From assembly GCF_024494355.1 (NCBI RefSeq), contig NZ_JAKNQY010000003.1:131666-195665 (forward strand): DNA of 64,000 bases, in the 5' to 3' direction. Of this stretch, positions 34,542-44,000 are shown piece by piece. How positions within the stretch are numbered: the first letter of the stretch is position 1; each line of letters starts with the position of its first letter. The notes below the pieces were generated by a model that was given only the letters and a program-made list of their open reading frames with translations, did no database searches and was not told the DNA's origin. The position numbers and the translations under genes were made by a program. The stretch is from Pseudomonas sp. Q11 (GTDB lineage: Bacteria; Pseudomonadota; Gammaproteobacteria; Pseudomonadales; Pseudomonadaceae).

Positions 34542-35381
34542 TCAGCTTTCAGCGATCAACCAATCCATCTGCCAGCCGCCCTGAGTCTGCCCAAGCTTCT
34601 TCGACAACCAAGGCAGCAGTTCACGCAACTCTTCCTCCAGCCCCCATGGCGGATTGGCAATCGCCAAACCGGAGCCGTTCAGGCTATTGGGCGTCGCCAG
34701 CGGATGCACCAGCAGCTCCACTCGCAACAATTTCGGCGCCCCTGTGCCGGCCAGGTCCTGGTAGAAGCGGCGCAACATCCGCTGGTCCTTCACTGGGTAC
34801 CAGATCGCCGCCACCGTCTGGCGCATCCGGCCAATGGCCTCCTTGAGGGATGCGGCGCAACGTTGCATCTCGTCAAGCTGTTCGAAGGGTGGGTCGATCA
34901 ACATCAGGCCACGTTTTTCCGCCACCGGCAGCAGCGCCCGGGGCACATGCCAGCCTTCGCCCAGATGCACCGCCACGCGACGATCGCCTTTCATGTTGTC
35001 CTTGAGCAGCACACCGTCTTCTGGATGTTTTTCGTTCAGAAGCACCCGATCCTGCGACCGGGTCAGGCGCCGCGCCAGCTCCGGTGACCCCGGGTAGTAA
35101 CGCAACTGACCGTCCGGGTTCATCTCGTGCAGCACTTTCATGTAGTCGGCGGTCAGCGCCGGCAGATCCTCCTGACCCCACAACCGCGCGATGCCTTCAA
35201 GGTATTCGCCGGTACGATTGGCCTGGTCGCCCTGCAAGTCGTACAGCCCGATGCCCGCATGGGTATCGAGATAGGCGAAGGGCTGCTCCTTGCGCGACAT
35301 CAAAGCGATGAGACGGGTCAAGGTCAGGTGTTTGAACACATCGGCGTGATTGCCGGCGTGGAAGGCGTGGCGATAATTCAT
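34542..35381 (-). CDS. rlmJ: 23S rRNA (adenine(2030)-N(6))-methyltransferase RlmJ
   Basis: A 279-residue SAM-dependent methyltransferase that modifies A2030 of 23S rRNA. The N-terminus MNYRHAFHAGNHADVFKHLTL is the RlmJ signature; SAM-binding is seen at YLDTHAGIGLYDL. The catalytic motif DPPF (in LMLIDPPFEQ) is the N6-adenine type. Length is as in E. coli YhiR/RlmJ. It stands alone between the msrA gene (convergent) and the T6SS adaptor gene (same strand, 94 nt upstream). Confidence 0.96.
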   Translation of the reverse strand: MNYRHAFHAGNHADVFKHLTLTRLIALMSRKEQPFAYLDTHAGIGLYDLQGDQANRTGEYLEGIARLWGQEDLPALTADYMKVLHEMNPDGQLRYYPGSPELARRLTRSQDRVLLNEKHPEDGVLLKDNMKGDRRVAVHLGEGWHVPRALLPVAEKRGLMLIDPPFEQLDEMQRCAASLKEAIGRMRQTVAAIWYPVKDQRMLRRFYQDLAGTGAPKLLRVELLVHPLATPNSLNGSGLAIANPPWGLEEELRELLPWLSKKLGQTQGGWQMDWLIAES

Positions 35382-35475
35382 GGCGACTCCTGCGAAGGCC
35401 GAGGAGTTTACCTTGAAGCGCGCCCAACGTCAGGGGTTCGCAGCCGAGCGGACGGACCGTGACCAGACCCGGTGG

Positions 35476-36210
35476 TCATCCGCTCAATTCCTGTAGCAAA
35501 TATTCTTGCAGGGGGGCTTTTGGCCCATGGGCCATCCCTGGCTCCCCAAGAAAATGCCTGATCTTGCATCGCAGGATGCTCTCGTCGACCTGTTCGAACA
35601 GATATGGGTGCTCTTCGCCCAGCCACTTGAGCAGGTTATTCAGCAGGCAGTCCGTCGTATCCCCGGCCAGCTCCTGCAACAACAGCGCAGGCACTTCCCA
35701 CCACGGGAACGTCCGGGCCGGGTGCAGGGCATTTCCCGTGATATCAAAGGACCGACCGTTGATCAGGCAACGGCTGATGGAGGGTAATAGCCGACCGACA
35801 TCCACCACGTCCGATCGCAGGATGGGCTGGATAAAACGCCCATCCCAAAAGCGGAAAAACACCGACTTGCCACCAGGCAGCAGAACCTGTGTGAGCCCGC
35901 GTAAATGTTCGGCAAGGCTTTGCTGGTTGCAAGAGGTCACTGCCAGCCAGCCCCAATCGAGCGAATCGGTCGTCGCGACCCAGTCAAGAAACTCACTGTC
36001 CGGGGCGACAGCACCGACATAGGGCATGACCGTTTCCCAGTCGGCGTAAGGCGTATCGGCCCAGATCGGGGTGGGCGCCGAAGTCATCGATCGCCTCCAG
36101 GCCATCAGCGGTTTGGCAGTACTGGCGCTGCTGAAAATGGCGTAGAGCTGCTCGGATGCCTGCAAAGGATGCTGCTCAAGCCAAGTGCGGGGATTTTGAC
36201 CGGTGCTCAT
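35476..36210 (-). CDS. DUF4123 T6SS effector-loading adaptor
   Basis: A 244-residue protein of the DUF4123 family (Tap/TEC-type adaptors), which bind an effector and load it on the VgrG tip of a type VI secretion system. The N-terminus LEQHPLQASEQLYAIFSSAS, LPGGKSVFFRFWDGRFIQPIL and the WxVxxxD-like region LDWGWLAVTSC are typical. Start MSTGQNPRTW at 36210 follows AGGAGC and overlaps the vgrG stop by 4 nt, so it is coupled to VgrG. The expected third gene, a toxic effector and its immunity protein, is not found downstream: only 94 nt separate it from rlmJ. It has no apparent client here. Confidence 0.85.
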   Translation of the reverse strand: MSTGQNPRTWLEQHPLQASEQLYAIFSSASTAKPLMAWRRSMTSAPTPIWADTPYADWETVMPYVGAVAPDSEFLDWVATTDSLDWGWLAVTSCNQQSLAEHLRGLTQVLLPGGKSVFFRFWDGRFIQPILRSDVVDVGRLLPSISRCLINGRSFDITGNALHPARTFPWWEVPALLLQELAGDTTDCLLNNLLKWLGEEHPYLFEQVDESILRCKIRHFLGEPGMAHGPKAPLQEYLLQELSG

Positions 36211-38264
36211 GGACGCTCCTGAATATGGGCGGGCTTGCGGGCGACCGACGATGCTCCGCAGACACCCCCCTTGCAACGCTCACACTCCTCGCAGAATGGC
36301 GCCTGCCCTTGCAGGCTGAAAACTTGCGCAAGGGAAAGTTGAGCGGCGGCGGCCGCGACAAGTTTTTCGGGACTGCCGGGTGAGCCTGGCGCGGCATTCA
36401 TGGCCGTCATGGCCGCACCACCGACCTGGATCGGCACGCTGCTGAAAATCCCCCCCGCCCCGATGTTGATCCAATGCCCACCGGCCTGAATGGTCGCGCT
36501 GACGCCGCCATCCAGCACCACTTGCTGCCCGGCGCGGACGTGAAATTGCTGGGTGGCATTGAGGGCCTGACTGGTTACCCGAATATGCCGCTCACCGACC
36601 ACCACCAGATGATCATCCTGCCTGACCTCAGCCTGGCGCTGGCCATGGGTGACGCGCAACTCATCGGCCTGGAGCTCATGCCGCGCGGTGCCGGTGACGA
36701 CGATGCTGCGCTCGTGATCGACCTGCACCCGCTGATCATGCAGCACATGCTGGGTCCAGTTGCGCTGAGCCCGCAGGTAAATCTCCTCGGCGCCCTTGCG
36801 ATCCTCAATGCGCAACTCGTTATAGCCGCCCCCGCCAGGGCTGCTCTGACTGCGCAAGACGCTGCGGGTTTGATCCGCCGGCAGGTCAAGGGGCACCGGG
36901 TTGGCGCCGTTCGGCAAACAACCCACCACCAGCGGTTTGTCCACGTCACCATCGATGAAGCCCACCAGCACCTCCATGCCGACCCGGGGAATCATCACAC
37001 TGCCGTAGCGATCATGGGCCCACCCCGTGGCCACCCTTAACCAGCAACTGGAGTGCTCGTCGCGCTGACCGTCGCGATCCCAGATCAGTTGCACCTTGAC
37101 CCGTCCGTATTCGTCGCAATGGATCTCGCTGTCCACCGGCCCCGTCACCACTGCCGACTGATAACCATGGGCCGGTGGCTTTTCGTGGGACAGGGACGGA
37201 CGAAAGAAAACGTCCCACGGGGTGGCGAGGAACGTATTGCTGTAGCCCCGGAACTCATCCGGGCTGTCGCTGACCGTTTCCTCCAGCACTTGTGGCTGGC
37301 GACCATGGTGGGTGATGTGCGTGAGCAGCCAGAGATCATTCCATTGCGCTCGGGGATGCCCGTTGATTTGGAGGAAGTGCCCAGTGACGAGTGCGCATTG
37401 GTCGCTGCGCCCCTCGGCCAGACGGTGGTCGGCGCCATGGCGTTCCAGTGCGTGCTGGGCGAGATGCCTGCCATGGTCGCGGTCGGAAAACCGGCCGGGG
37501 TAGCGATACTCCTCCAGAATCGGTTGCTGCTGACTGTCCAGACTGGTTTGCAACAGCAGACCCGGCTTGTGGAAATCGTAGTCACGTAGCGTCACCGCAG
37601 TGGTCCGGGTCTGCAGTCGCACAGCCAAGCGCTTGATCGCTGGCTCGTCGGCGGCCATGCCACTGCCGGGCAGATACAACGTCGACTCGGGCAGACGAGG
37701 AAACACCGTCTGGTCGTCGCCGAACACCAGCAGATGACCGTCGGGGCTGTGCCGGAAGTGATAGTGGATCCCGACCTCGGCGCAGATTCGTCCGATGAAA
37801 ACCAGGTCACTTTCACCAAACTGCACACAGTATTCGCGTTCGGGATACTGCCCACCAAGACTGAACTGGAACGCGTCGCCCTGGATGCCGTGATCCTTCA
37901 AGATCAAGGTGATGATCGCCGGCACACTCAGATGCTGGAAGATCCGCTGGTTGATGCGGTGCCCCAGGTAAGCCAGGCGCGGCACCAGACTGATCTGGTA
38001 ATGGGTCAGGCGCTTGCCTGAATCCCCCTGGGCCACGCTGTAAACCTGGCCATGTATGCCACAACCCTGATCACCAAAAGCCAGATAGGCCTGACGATGC
38101 AAAAGCTCTTCCAGTGCCAGATCCGGCCGCTCACTGACCAGTTCCAGATCGAAGCAATAAGGTTGACTGATGGCTTCCTTGCCCCTGAACTCAAGCACCT
38201 TGAGTTCATTCGGCCCGCTGTCGAGTGCCAGGGTGAAACGCGGTTGGTTGGCAGGCGCGAACAT
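36207..38264 (-). CDS. vgrG: Type VI secretion tip protein VgrG
   Basis: A 685-residue trimeric spike protein for the T6SS. The N-terminal gp27-like domain (to about residue 360) is followed by the gp5-like OB-fold (GRVKVQLIWDRDGQRDEHSSCWLRVATGWA) and a C-terminal beta-helix rich in repeated short strands. The OB-fold motif PRVGMEVLVGFIDGDVDKPLVVG is diagnostic. The C-terminus extends beyond the spike to a cysteine cluster CEECERCKGGVCG that may hold a metal or a PAAR contact. Start MFAPANQPRF at 38264 is preferred over an upstream extension. Coupled to the DUF4123 adaptor; no tss structural genes lie nearby, so this is an orphan VgrG island. Confidence 0.95.
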   Translation of the reverse strand: MFAPANQPRFTLALDSGPNELKVLEFRGKEAISQPYCFDLELVSERPDLALEELLHRQAYLAFGDQGCGIHGQVYSVAQGDSGKRLTHYQISLVPRLAYLGHRINQRIFQHLSVPAIITLILKDHGIQGDAFQFSLGGQYPEREYCVQFGESDLVFIGRICAEVGIHYHFRHSPDGHLLVFGDDQTVFPRLPESTLYLPGSGMAADEPAIKRLAVRLQTRTTAVTLRDYDFHKPGLLLQTSLDSQQQPILEEYRYPGRFSDRDHGRHLAQHALERHGADHRLAEGRSDQCALVTGHFLQINGHPRAQWNDLWLLTHITHHGRQPQVLEETVSDSPDEFRGYSNTFLATPWDVFFRPSLSHEKPPAHGYQSAVVTGPVDSEIHCDEYGRVKVQLIWDRDGQRDEHSSCWLRVATGWAHDRYGSVMIPRVGMEVLVGFIDGDVDKPLVVGCLPNGANPVPLDLPADQTRSVLRSQSSPGGGGYNELRIEDRKGAEEIYLRAQRNWTQHVLHDQRVQVDHERSIVVTGTARHELQADELRVTHGQRQAEVRQDDHLVVVGERHIRVTSQALNATQQFHVRAGQQVVLDGGVSATIQAGGHWINIGAGGIFSSVPIQVGGAAMTAMNAAPGSPGSPEKLVAAAAAQLSLAQVFSLQGQAPFCEECERCKGGVCGASSVARKPAHIQERP

Positions 38265-38532
38265 CCGATGTGCCTCTGCTGAATAAAAGCGGCCGATTCT
38301 GCATGAGCAACAGGGAGAGTTGATGGGCGGGCATGAAAAACAGATTTGCCTTACATCCAAGGAGATAAAAGCCGCATCGCGCGCTGTGTTTTCCGACAGA
38401 CATTCCTCGCCTGGCAGTTACCGAAGTCGCCGCACGAAACAATCAGCAACTTCCTACAACCTGACGGCCCCCGGGACTGCAAAAGGCCGTGATAACGTTG
38501 TTTTCGTCGCAAAAAAGCCAAGGACGCAACCC

Positions 38533-39027
38533 ATGACGACTCGCTACGCAAAAATCGCAATGACCCTGGCGCTCGCCGCCTTCGCCTTGCTGACCGTGTT
38601 CAACAACATCACGGACTACCACTCCAATTTCAATTTCGTCCATCACGTACTGAGTATGGACACCACCTTCCCCGACAATGCCGCGCGGTATCGCGCCATC
38701 GACCAGCCTTGGGCATGGCACGGCGCCTACTGGCTGATCATTCTCGGCGAAGCGCTCACCGCAGGCTTGCTGGGCTATGGCGCACTCAAACTATGGCAGG
38801 CACGTAAAACCCCGAGCGTGGTTTTCACGCAGGCCAAACGCTGCACCATCATCGGTTTGACGGTGGGTTTCTTCGTCTGGTTCTTTGGCTTCATGGTCAT
38901 CGGGGGGGAATGGTTTCTGATGTGGCAATCAGAAATCTGGAATGGCCAGGATGCAGCCTTCAGGTTCTACATGGCGCTACTGGGCGTGCTGATCTTCCTC
39001 AACCAGCCCGACGCAGAGCTGGATTGA
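38533..39027 (+). CDS. DUF2165 family small integral membrane protein
   Basis: A 164-residue inner-membrane protein with about four hydrophobic segments (near residues 8-26, 65-85, 105-128 and 137-155) and short loops. Motifs NNITDYHSNFNFVHHVLSMD and WQSEIWNGQDAAFRFY are characteristic of DUF2165. Function unknown. The ATG at 38533 follows AAGGA; an in-frame ATG at 38323 would add 70 residues not seen in the family, so it is rejected. Neighbours are vgrG (divergent) and putP (convergent), separated by a two-way terminator. The 38265-38532 spacer shows no other gene. Confidence 0.8.
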   Translation: MTTRYAKIAMTLALAAFALLTVFNNITDYHSNFNFVHHVLSMDTTFPDNAARYRAIDQPWAWHGAYWLIILGEALTAGLLGYGALKLWQARKTPSVVFTQAKRCTIIGLTVGFFVWFFGFMVIGGEWFLMWQSEIWNGQDAAFRFYMALLGVLIFLNQPDAELD

Positions 39028-39035
39028 TGCCCATA

Positions 39036-39075
39036 AAAAACGGCCCGTCTCCATGGAGGACGGGCCGTTTTTTTA
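39036..39075. terminator. Bidirectional intrinsic terminator
   Basis: AAAAAACGGCCCGTC and GACGGGCCGTTTTTTT form a stem with A-run on one side and T-run on the other. It ends the DUF2165 transcript on the plus strand and the putP transcript on the minus strand. Confidence 0.92.
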
Positions 39076-39118
39076 TTTCAGAACCTTCACGCGAGCCATC
39101 AAGGCCTCGCTGGAAGTC

Positions 39119-40603
39119 TTACTGATTCAGGCGGAAATCTTTTTCAGCCGCGTCGAAGCGCTGCAGCATACCGGCGGTAGGCGAGCCCATCTTGCTGACG
39201 AAGTAGATAGCCAGGCTGGCGAAGATGAAGCCTGGGATGATTTCGTACAGGCCCAGCAGCTCGAAGTGTTTCCAGACGATCACGGTGATCGCCCCCACCA
39301 GGATGCCTGCCAGCGCGCCGTTACGGGTCATGTTTTTCCAGATCACCGAGATCAGGACGACAGGGCCGAAGGCCGCACCGAAACCGGCCCAGGCGTAGCT
39401 CACCAGACCCAGGACACGGTTCTCCGGGTTGGCAGCCAGGAAGATGGCAACCAACGCCACCAGCAACACCATGGCACGGCCGACCCAGACCAGTTCCACC
39501 TGGGAAGCACTCTTGCGCAGGAAAGCCTTGTAGAAGTCTTCGGTCAGGGCACTGGAGCACACCAGCAACTGGCAGCTCAAGGTGCTCATGACGGCCGCCA
39601 GAATGGCCGACAGCAGTACACCGGCAACCCATGGGTTGAACAGCAACTTGGCCAGTTCGATGAACACGCGCTCAGGGTTCTCGGTGACAGGACCGGCCAC
39701 TTCCGGGTGTGCCGAGAAGTAAGCGATACCGAAGAAGCCGACAGCCACGGTGCCGCCCAGGCAGAGGATCATCCAGGCCATCGAGATACGACGGGCCTTG
39801 GCGATGGACTTGACCGAATCGGCAGCCATGAAACGCGCCAGGATGTGCGGCTGGCCGAAGTAGCCAAGGCCCCAGCCCATCAGCGAGATGATGCCGATGA
39901 ACGTGGTGTTTTTCAGCATGTCGAAAGCGGTAGGATCTTTCGCTTCGATGGCCAGGAACGTGGTATCCACGCCGCCAGTAGCCAGCAGCACGATGATCGG
40001 CGTGAGGATCAGCGCGAAGATCATCAGGGTCGCTTGTACGGTGTCGGTCCAGCTCACGGCCAGGAAGCCACCGATGAAGGTGTAGGCAATGGTTGCCGCC
40101 GCACCGGCCCACAGCGCGGTCTCGTAGGACATGCCGAAGGTGCTTTCAAACAGACGGGCACCGGCCACGATGCCGGAAGCGCAGTAGATGGTGAAGAACA
40201 CCAGGATCACCACCGCAGAGATGATCCGCAGCAGGCCGCTGGTATCTTCAAAACGGCTGGAGAAGTAATCCGGCAGTGTCAGCGCATCACCGTTGTGCTC
40301 GGTCTGTACCCGCAGGCGACCGGCCACGAACAGCCAGTTCAGGTAGGCACCGATGATCAGGCCGATGGCGATCCAGCCTTCCGACAGGCCGGACATGTAG
40401 ATAGCACCGGGCAAGCCCATCAACAGCCAGCCGCTCATGTCGGAGGCACCGGCGGACAATGCAGTCACGACGCTGCCCAGGCTGCGGCCGCCCAGGATGT
40501 AATCGGAAAGGTTATTGGTGGAACGATAAGCCATCAGGCCGATCAGGACCATTACTGCGATATAGATCACGAAAGTGATCAAGGTGGGATTACTAACACT
40601 CAT
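39119..40603 (-). CDS. putP: Sodium/proline symporter PutP
   Basis: Na+-coupled proline importer of the sodium:solute symporter (SSF) family, inner membrane, about 13 hydrophobic segments in 494 residues. Start MSVSNPTLITFVIYIAVMVLIG; GGRSLGSVVTALSAGASDMSGW contains the conserved Na+/proline-site serines, and the GYFGQPHILARFMA stretch is typical of PutP. Divergent from putA across a 466-nt control region with repeated GTTGCA sites, so it is expected to be induced by proline through PutA. Confidence 0.96.
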   Translation of the reverse strand: MSVSNPTLITFVIYIAVMVLIGLMAYRSTNNLSDYILGGRSLGSVVTALSAGASDMSGWLLMGLPGAIYMSGLSEGWIAIGLIIGAYLNWLFVAGRLRVQTEHNGDALTLPDYFSSRFEDTSGLLRIISAVVILVFFTIYCASGIVAGARLFESTFGMSYETALWAGAAATIAYTFIGGFLAVSWTDTVQATLMIFALILTPIIVLLATGGVDTTFLAIEAKDPTAFDMLKNTTFIGIISLMGWGLGYFGQPHILARFMAADSVKSIAKARRISMAWMILCLGGTVAVGFFGIAYFSAHPEVAGPVTENPERVFIELAKLLFNPWVAGVLLSAILAAVMSTLSCQLLVCSSALTEDFYKAFLRKSASQVELVWVGRAMVLLVALVAIFLAANPENRVLGLVSYAWAGFGAAFGPVVLISVIWKNMTRNGALAGILVGAITVIVWKHFELLGLYEIIPGFIFASLAIYFVSKMGSPTAGMLQRFDAAEKDFRLNQ

Positions 40604-40756
40604 GAGTTACGCCCTGGCTTTGTTTTTATGTAGCGGTGGCAGTAGGAAGCGCCGACAAGACAACCATAGACCTTGTTTGACGTTTCCAGGACCCGCGAAT
40701 TTATGACTGATGTTTCCCCAGGAAAGCCATCAGCCGATGCCCCTCGACTTCGAGCC

Positions 40757-40831
40757 GGTTGCACCTTGGCGGCGAATGCTATTCAACAAATGAAATAAGG
40801 TGCAACCAGTTTCGCTCGAATAAGTTGCACC
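40757..40831. promoter_or_regulatory. PutA operator cluster I (three GTTGCA sites)
   Basis: GGTTGCACC at 40757-40765, its reverse GGTGCAACC at 40799-40807, and AGTTGCACC at 40823-40831 match the GTTGCA target of the PutA ribbon-helix-helix domain. They lie toward putP and are separated by 42 and 24 nt, close to four and two helical turns. Confidence 0.75.
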
Positions 40832-40978
40832 TAGTCGGTTTTTTCGCCAAATGACTGTTTTTTGCTCCCTTTTAGTGCGGTATTGACCTCTGCCTAGAAT
40901 CCAATGCACTAAGCAGATGCGCCGTTCGACCCGCGAATTTTATTTTCCTGATGAGCTGCTTATTTTTTCGACAAAAAA

Positions 40979-40997
40979 GGGTTGCACCCGGTTGCAC
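40979..40997. promoter_or_regulatory. PutA operator cluster II (two GTTGCA sites)
   Basis: GGGTTGCACCCGGTTGCACC carries two direct GTTGCA sites 10 bp apart, so on the same helix face, 70-90 nt before the putA start. Together with cluster I they give at least five PutA-type targets in the putP-putA spacer. No open reading frame of note lies in 40604-41069. Confidence 0.78.
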
Positions 40998-41069
40998 CTC
41001 GATCAGCTCGCAGCTAATCTTGCCGCCAGCTGATGCCACGCAATACGTGGTAAACATGAGGATAAAAAT

Positions 41070-44000
41070 ATGGCTACCACCACCCTTGGGGTCAAACTCG
41101 ATGACCCGACCCGCGAACGCCTCAAGGCGGCCGCAACCTCGATTGATCGCACGCCCCATTGGCTGATCAAGCAGGCAATTTTCAATTACCTGGAAAAACT
41201 CGAGGGTGGTGCAACCCTGACCGAGCTGAACGGTTCGACCCGCGCCGACAACGATGAGGCCGGCGACGTCCAGGCCGACCACGCGCACCAGTGCTTCCTG
41301 GAGTTTGCCGAAAGTATTTTGCCGCAATCGGTCCTGCGCGCCTCTATTACCGCCGCTTATCGTCGTCCGGAACCGGAAGTGGTGCCGATGCTGATCGAGC
41401 AGGCACGCCTGCCGGTCGACATGGCCGAAGCCACCAACAAGCTGGCCGCCTCGATTGCTGAAAAACTGCGTAACCAGAAGAGTGCCGGTGGTCGTGCCGG
41501 TATTGTTCAGGGCCTGCTGCAGGAGTTTTCCCTGTCGTCCCAGGAAGGCGTGGCGCTGATGTGCCTGGCCGAGGCGCTGCTGCGTATCCCGGACAAAGGT
41601 ACTCGCGACGCACTGATCCGCGACAAGATCAGCACCGGTAACTGGCACCCGCACCTGGGCAACAGCCCGTCGCTGTTCGTCAACGCCGCTACCTGGGGCC
41701 TGCTGCTGACCGGCAAACTGGTCGCCACCCATAATGAAGCGGGCCTGACCTCCTCCCTGAGCCGCATCATCGGCAAGAGTGGCGAGCCGATGATCCGCAA
41801 GGGCGTCGACATGGCCATGCGCCTGATGGGCGAGCAGTTCGTCACCGGTGAAACCATCGCCGAAGCCCTGGCCAACGCCAACAAATTCGAGACCAAGGGC
41901 TTCCGGTATTCCTACGACATGCTGGGTGAAGCCGCACTCACCGAACATGACGCCCAGAAGTACCTGGCCTCGTACGAACAAGCCATCCACTCGATCGGCA
42001 AAGCGTCCCACGGCCGCGGGATTTATGAAGGCCCGGGCATTTCCATCAAGCTCTCGGCCCTGCATCCCCGCTACAGCCGCGCCCAGTACGAGCGCGTCAT
42101 GGAGGAGCTGTACCCGCGCCTGCTGTCGCTGACCCTGCTGGCCAAGCAATACGACATCGGCCTGAACATCGACGCCGAAGAAGCCGACCGCCTCGAACTG
42201 TCCCTGGACCTGCTGGAGCGTCTGTGCTTCGAGCCGCAGTTGACCGGCTGGAACGGCATTGGCTTCGTGATCCAGGCGTACCAGAAGCGTTGCCCGTACG
42301 TGATCGACTACGTCATCGATCTGGCCCGCCGTAGCCGTCACCGCCTGATGATCCGCCTGGTGAAAGGCGCCTACTGGGACAGCGAGATCAAACGCGCCCA
42401 GGTCGAAGGCCTGGAAGGCTATCCGGTCTACACCCGCAAGGTGTACACCGACGTTTCCTACATCGCCTGCGCCCGCAAACTGCTGTCGGTGCCGGAAGCC
42501 ATCTATCCGCAATTCGCCACGCACAACGCCCATACCCTGTCGGCCATCTACCACATTGCCGGTCAGAACTATTACCCGGGCCAGTATGAGTTCCAGTGCC
42601 TGCACGGCATGGGTGAACCACTGTACGAACAGGTTGTAGGCAAAGTTTCCGAAGGCAAGTTGAACCGTCCGTGCCGCGTGTATGCTCCGGTCGGCACCCA
42701 CGAGACGCTGCTGGCTTATCTGGTTCGTCGCCTGTTGGAAAACGGTGCCAACACCTCGTTCGTCAACCGCATCGCCGACCAGTCAATTTCCATTCAGGAA
42801 CTGGTGGCCGATCCGGTTGCCAGCATCGAGCAGATGGCGACGCAGGAAGGCGGTTTCGGCCTGCCACACCCGCGTATTCCGCTGCCACGTGACCTGTATG
42901 GCAGCGAACGCGCCAACTCCAGCGGCATCGACCTGGCCAACGAACATCGCCTGGCCTCGCTGTCCTGCGCCCTGCTGGCCACCGCCCATAACGACTGGAA
43001 AGCCGAGCCGATGCTCGGTTGCGCAGCCAGCGAAGAAACACCGGCAGCGGTGCTGAACCCGTCCGATCACCGTGACGTGGTCGGCCATGTGCAGGAAGCC
43101 ACGGTCGCAGACGTCGACAATGCCATCCAATGCGCCCTCAACGCTGCACCGATCTGGCAGGCCACGCCGCCGGCTGAACGCGCCGCAATCCTGGAGCGCG
43201 CCGCCGACCTGATGGAAGGTGAGATCCAGCCGTTGATGGGCCTGTTGGCCCGTGAAGCCGGCAAGACTTTCGCCAACGCCATCGCCGAGGTGCGTGAAGC
43301 CGTGGACTTCCTGCGTTACTACGCAGTGCAGGCCCGCAACGACTTCACCAACGATGCCCACCGCCCACTGGGCCCGGTGGTTTGCATCAGCCCGTGGAAC
43401 TTCCCGCTGGCGATTTTCAGCGGCCAAGTGGCCGCCGCACTGGCCGCCGGTAACCCGGTACTGGCCAAGCCTGCCGAGCAGACGCCGCTGGTGGCTGCCC
43501 AAGCCGTGCGCCTGATGCTCGAAGCCGGCATTCCGGAAGGCGTGCTGCAACTGCTGCCGGGCCGTGGCGAAACCGTCGGTGCCCGCCTGGTGGGTGACGA
43601 TCGGGTCAAAGGCGTGATGTTCACCGGCTCCACCGAAGTCGCTCGCCTGCTGCAACGCAACATTGCCGGGCGCCTGGACAACCAGGGTCGTCCGATCCCG
43701 CTGATCGCCGAAACCGGTGGCCAGAACGCCATGATCGTCGACTCCTCGGCCCTGACCGAACAGGTGGTCATCGACGTGGTGTCTTCGGCATTCGACAGCG
43801 CCGGCCAGCGTTGCTCCGCTTTGCGGGTTCTGTGCTTGCAGGAAGACTCCGCCGACCGCGTCATCGAAATGCTCAAGGGTGCCATGGCTGAATCGCGTCT
43901 CGGCAACCCTGAACGCCTGTCGGTAGACATCGGCCCGGTGATCGACGCCGAAGCCAAGGCCGGTATCGAGAAACACATCCAGGCCATGCGCGATAAAGGT

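Noticed and set aside
38323..38532. 70-codon N-terminal extension of the DUF2165 gene
   Set aside because: The extension is basic and low in conserved pattern; ATG 38533 has its own AAGGA and fits family length.
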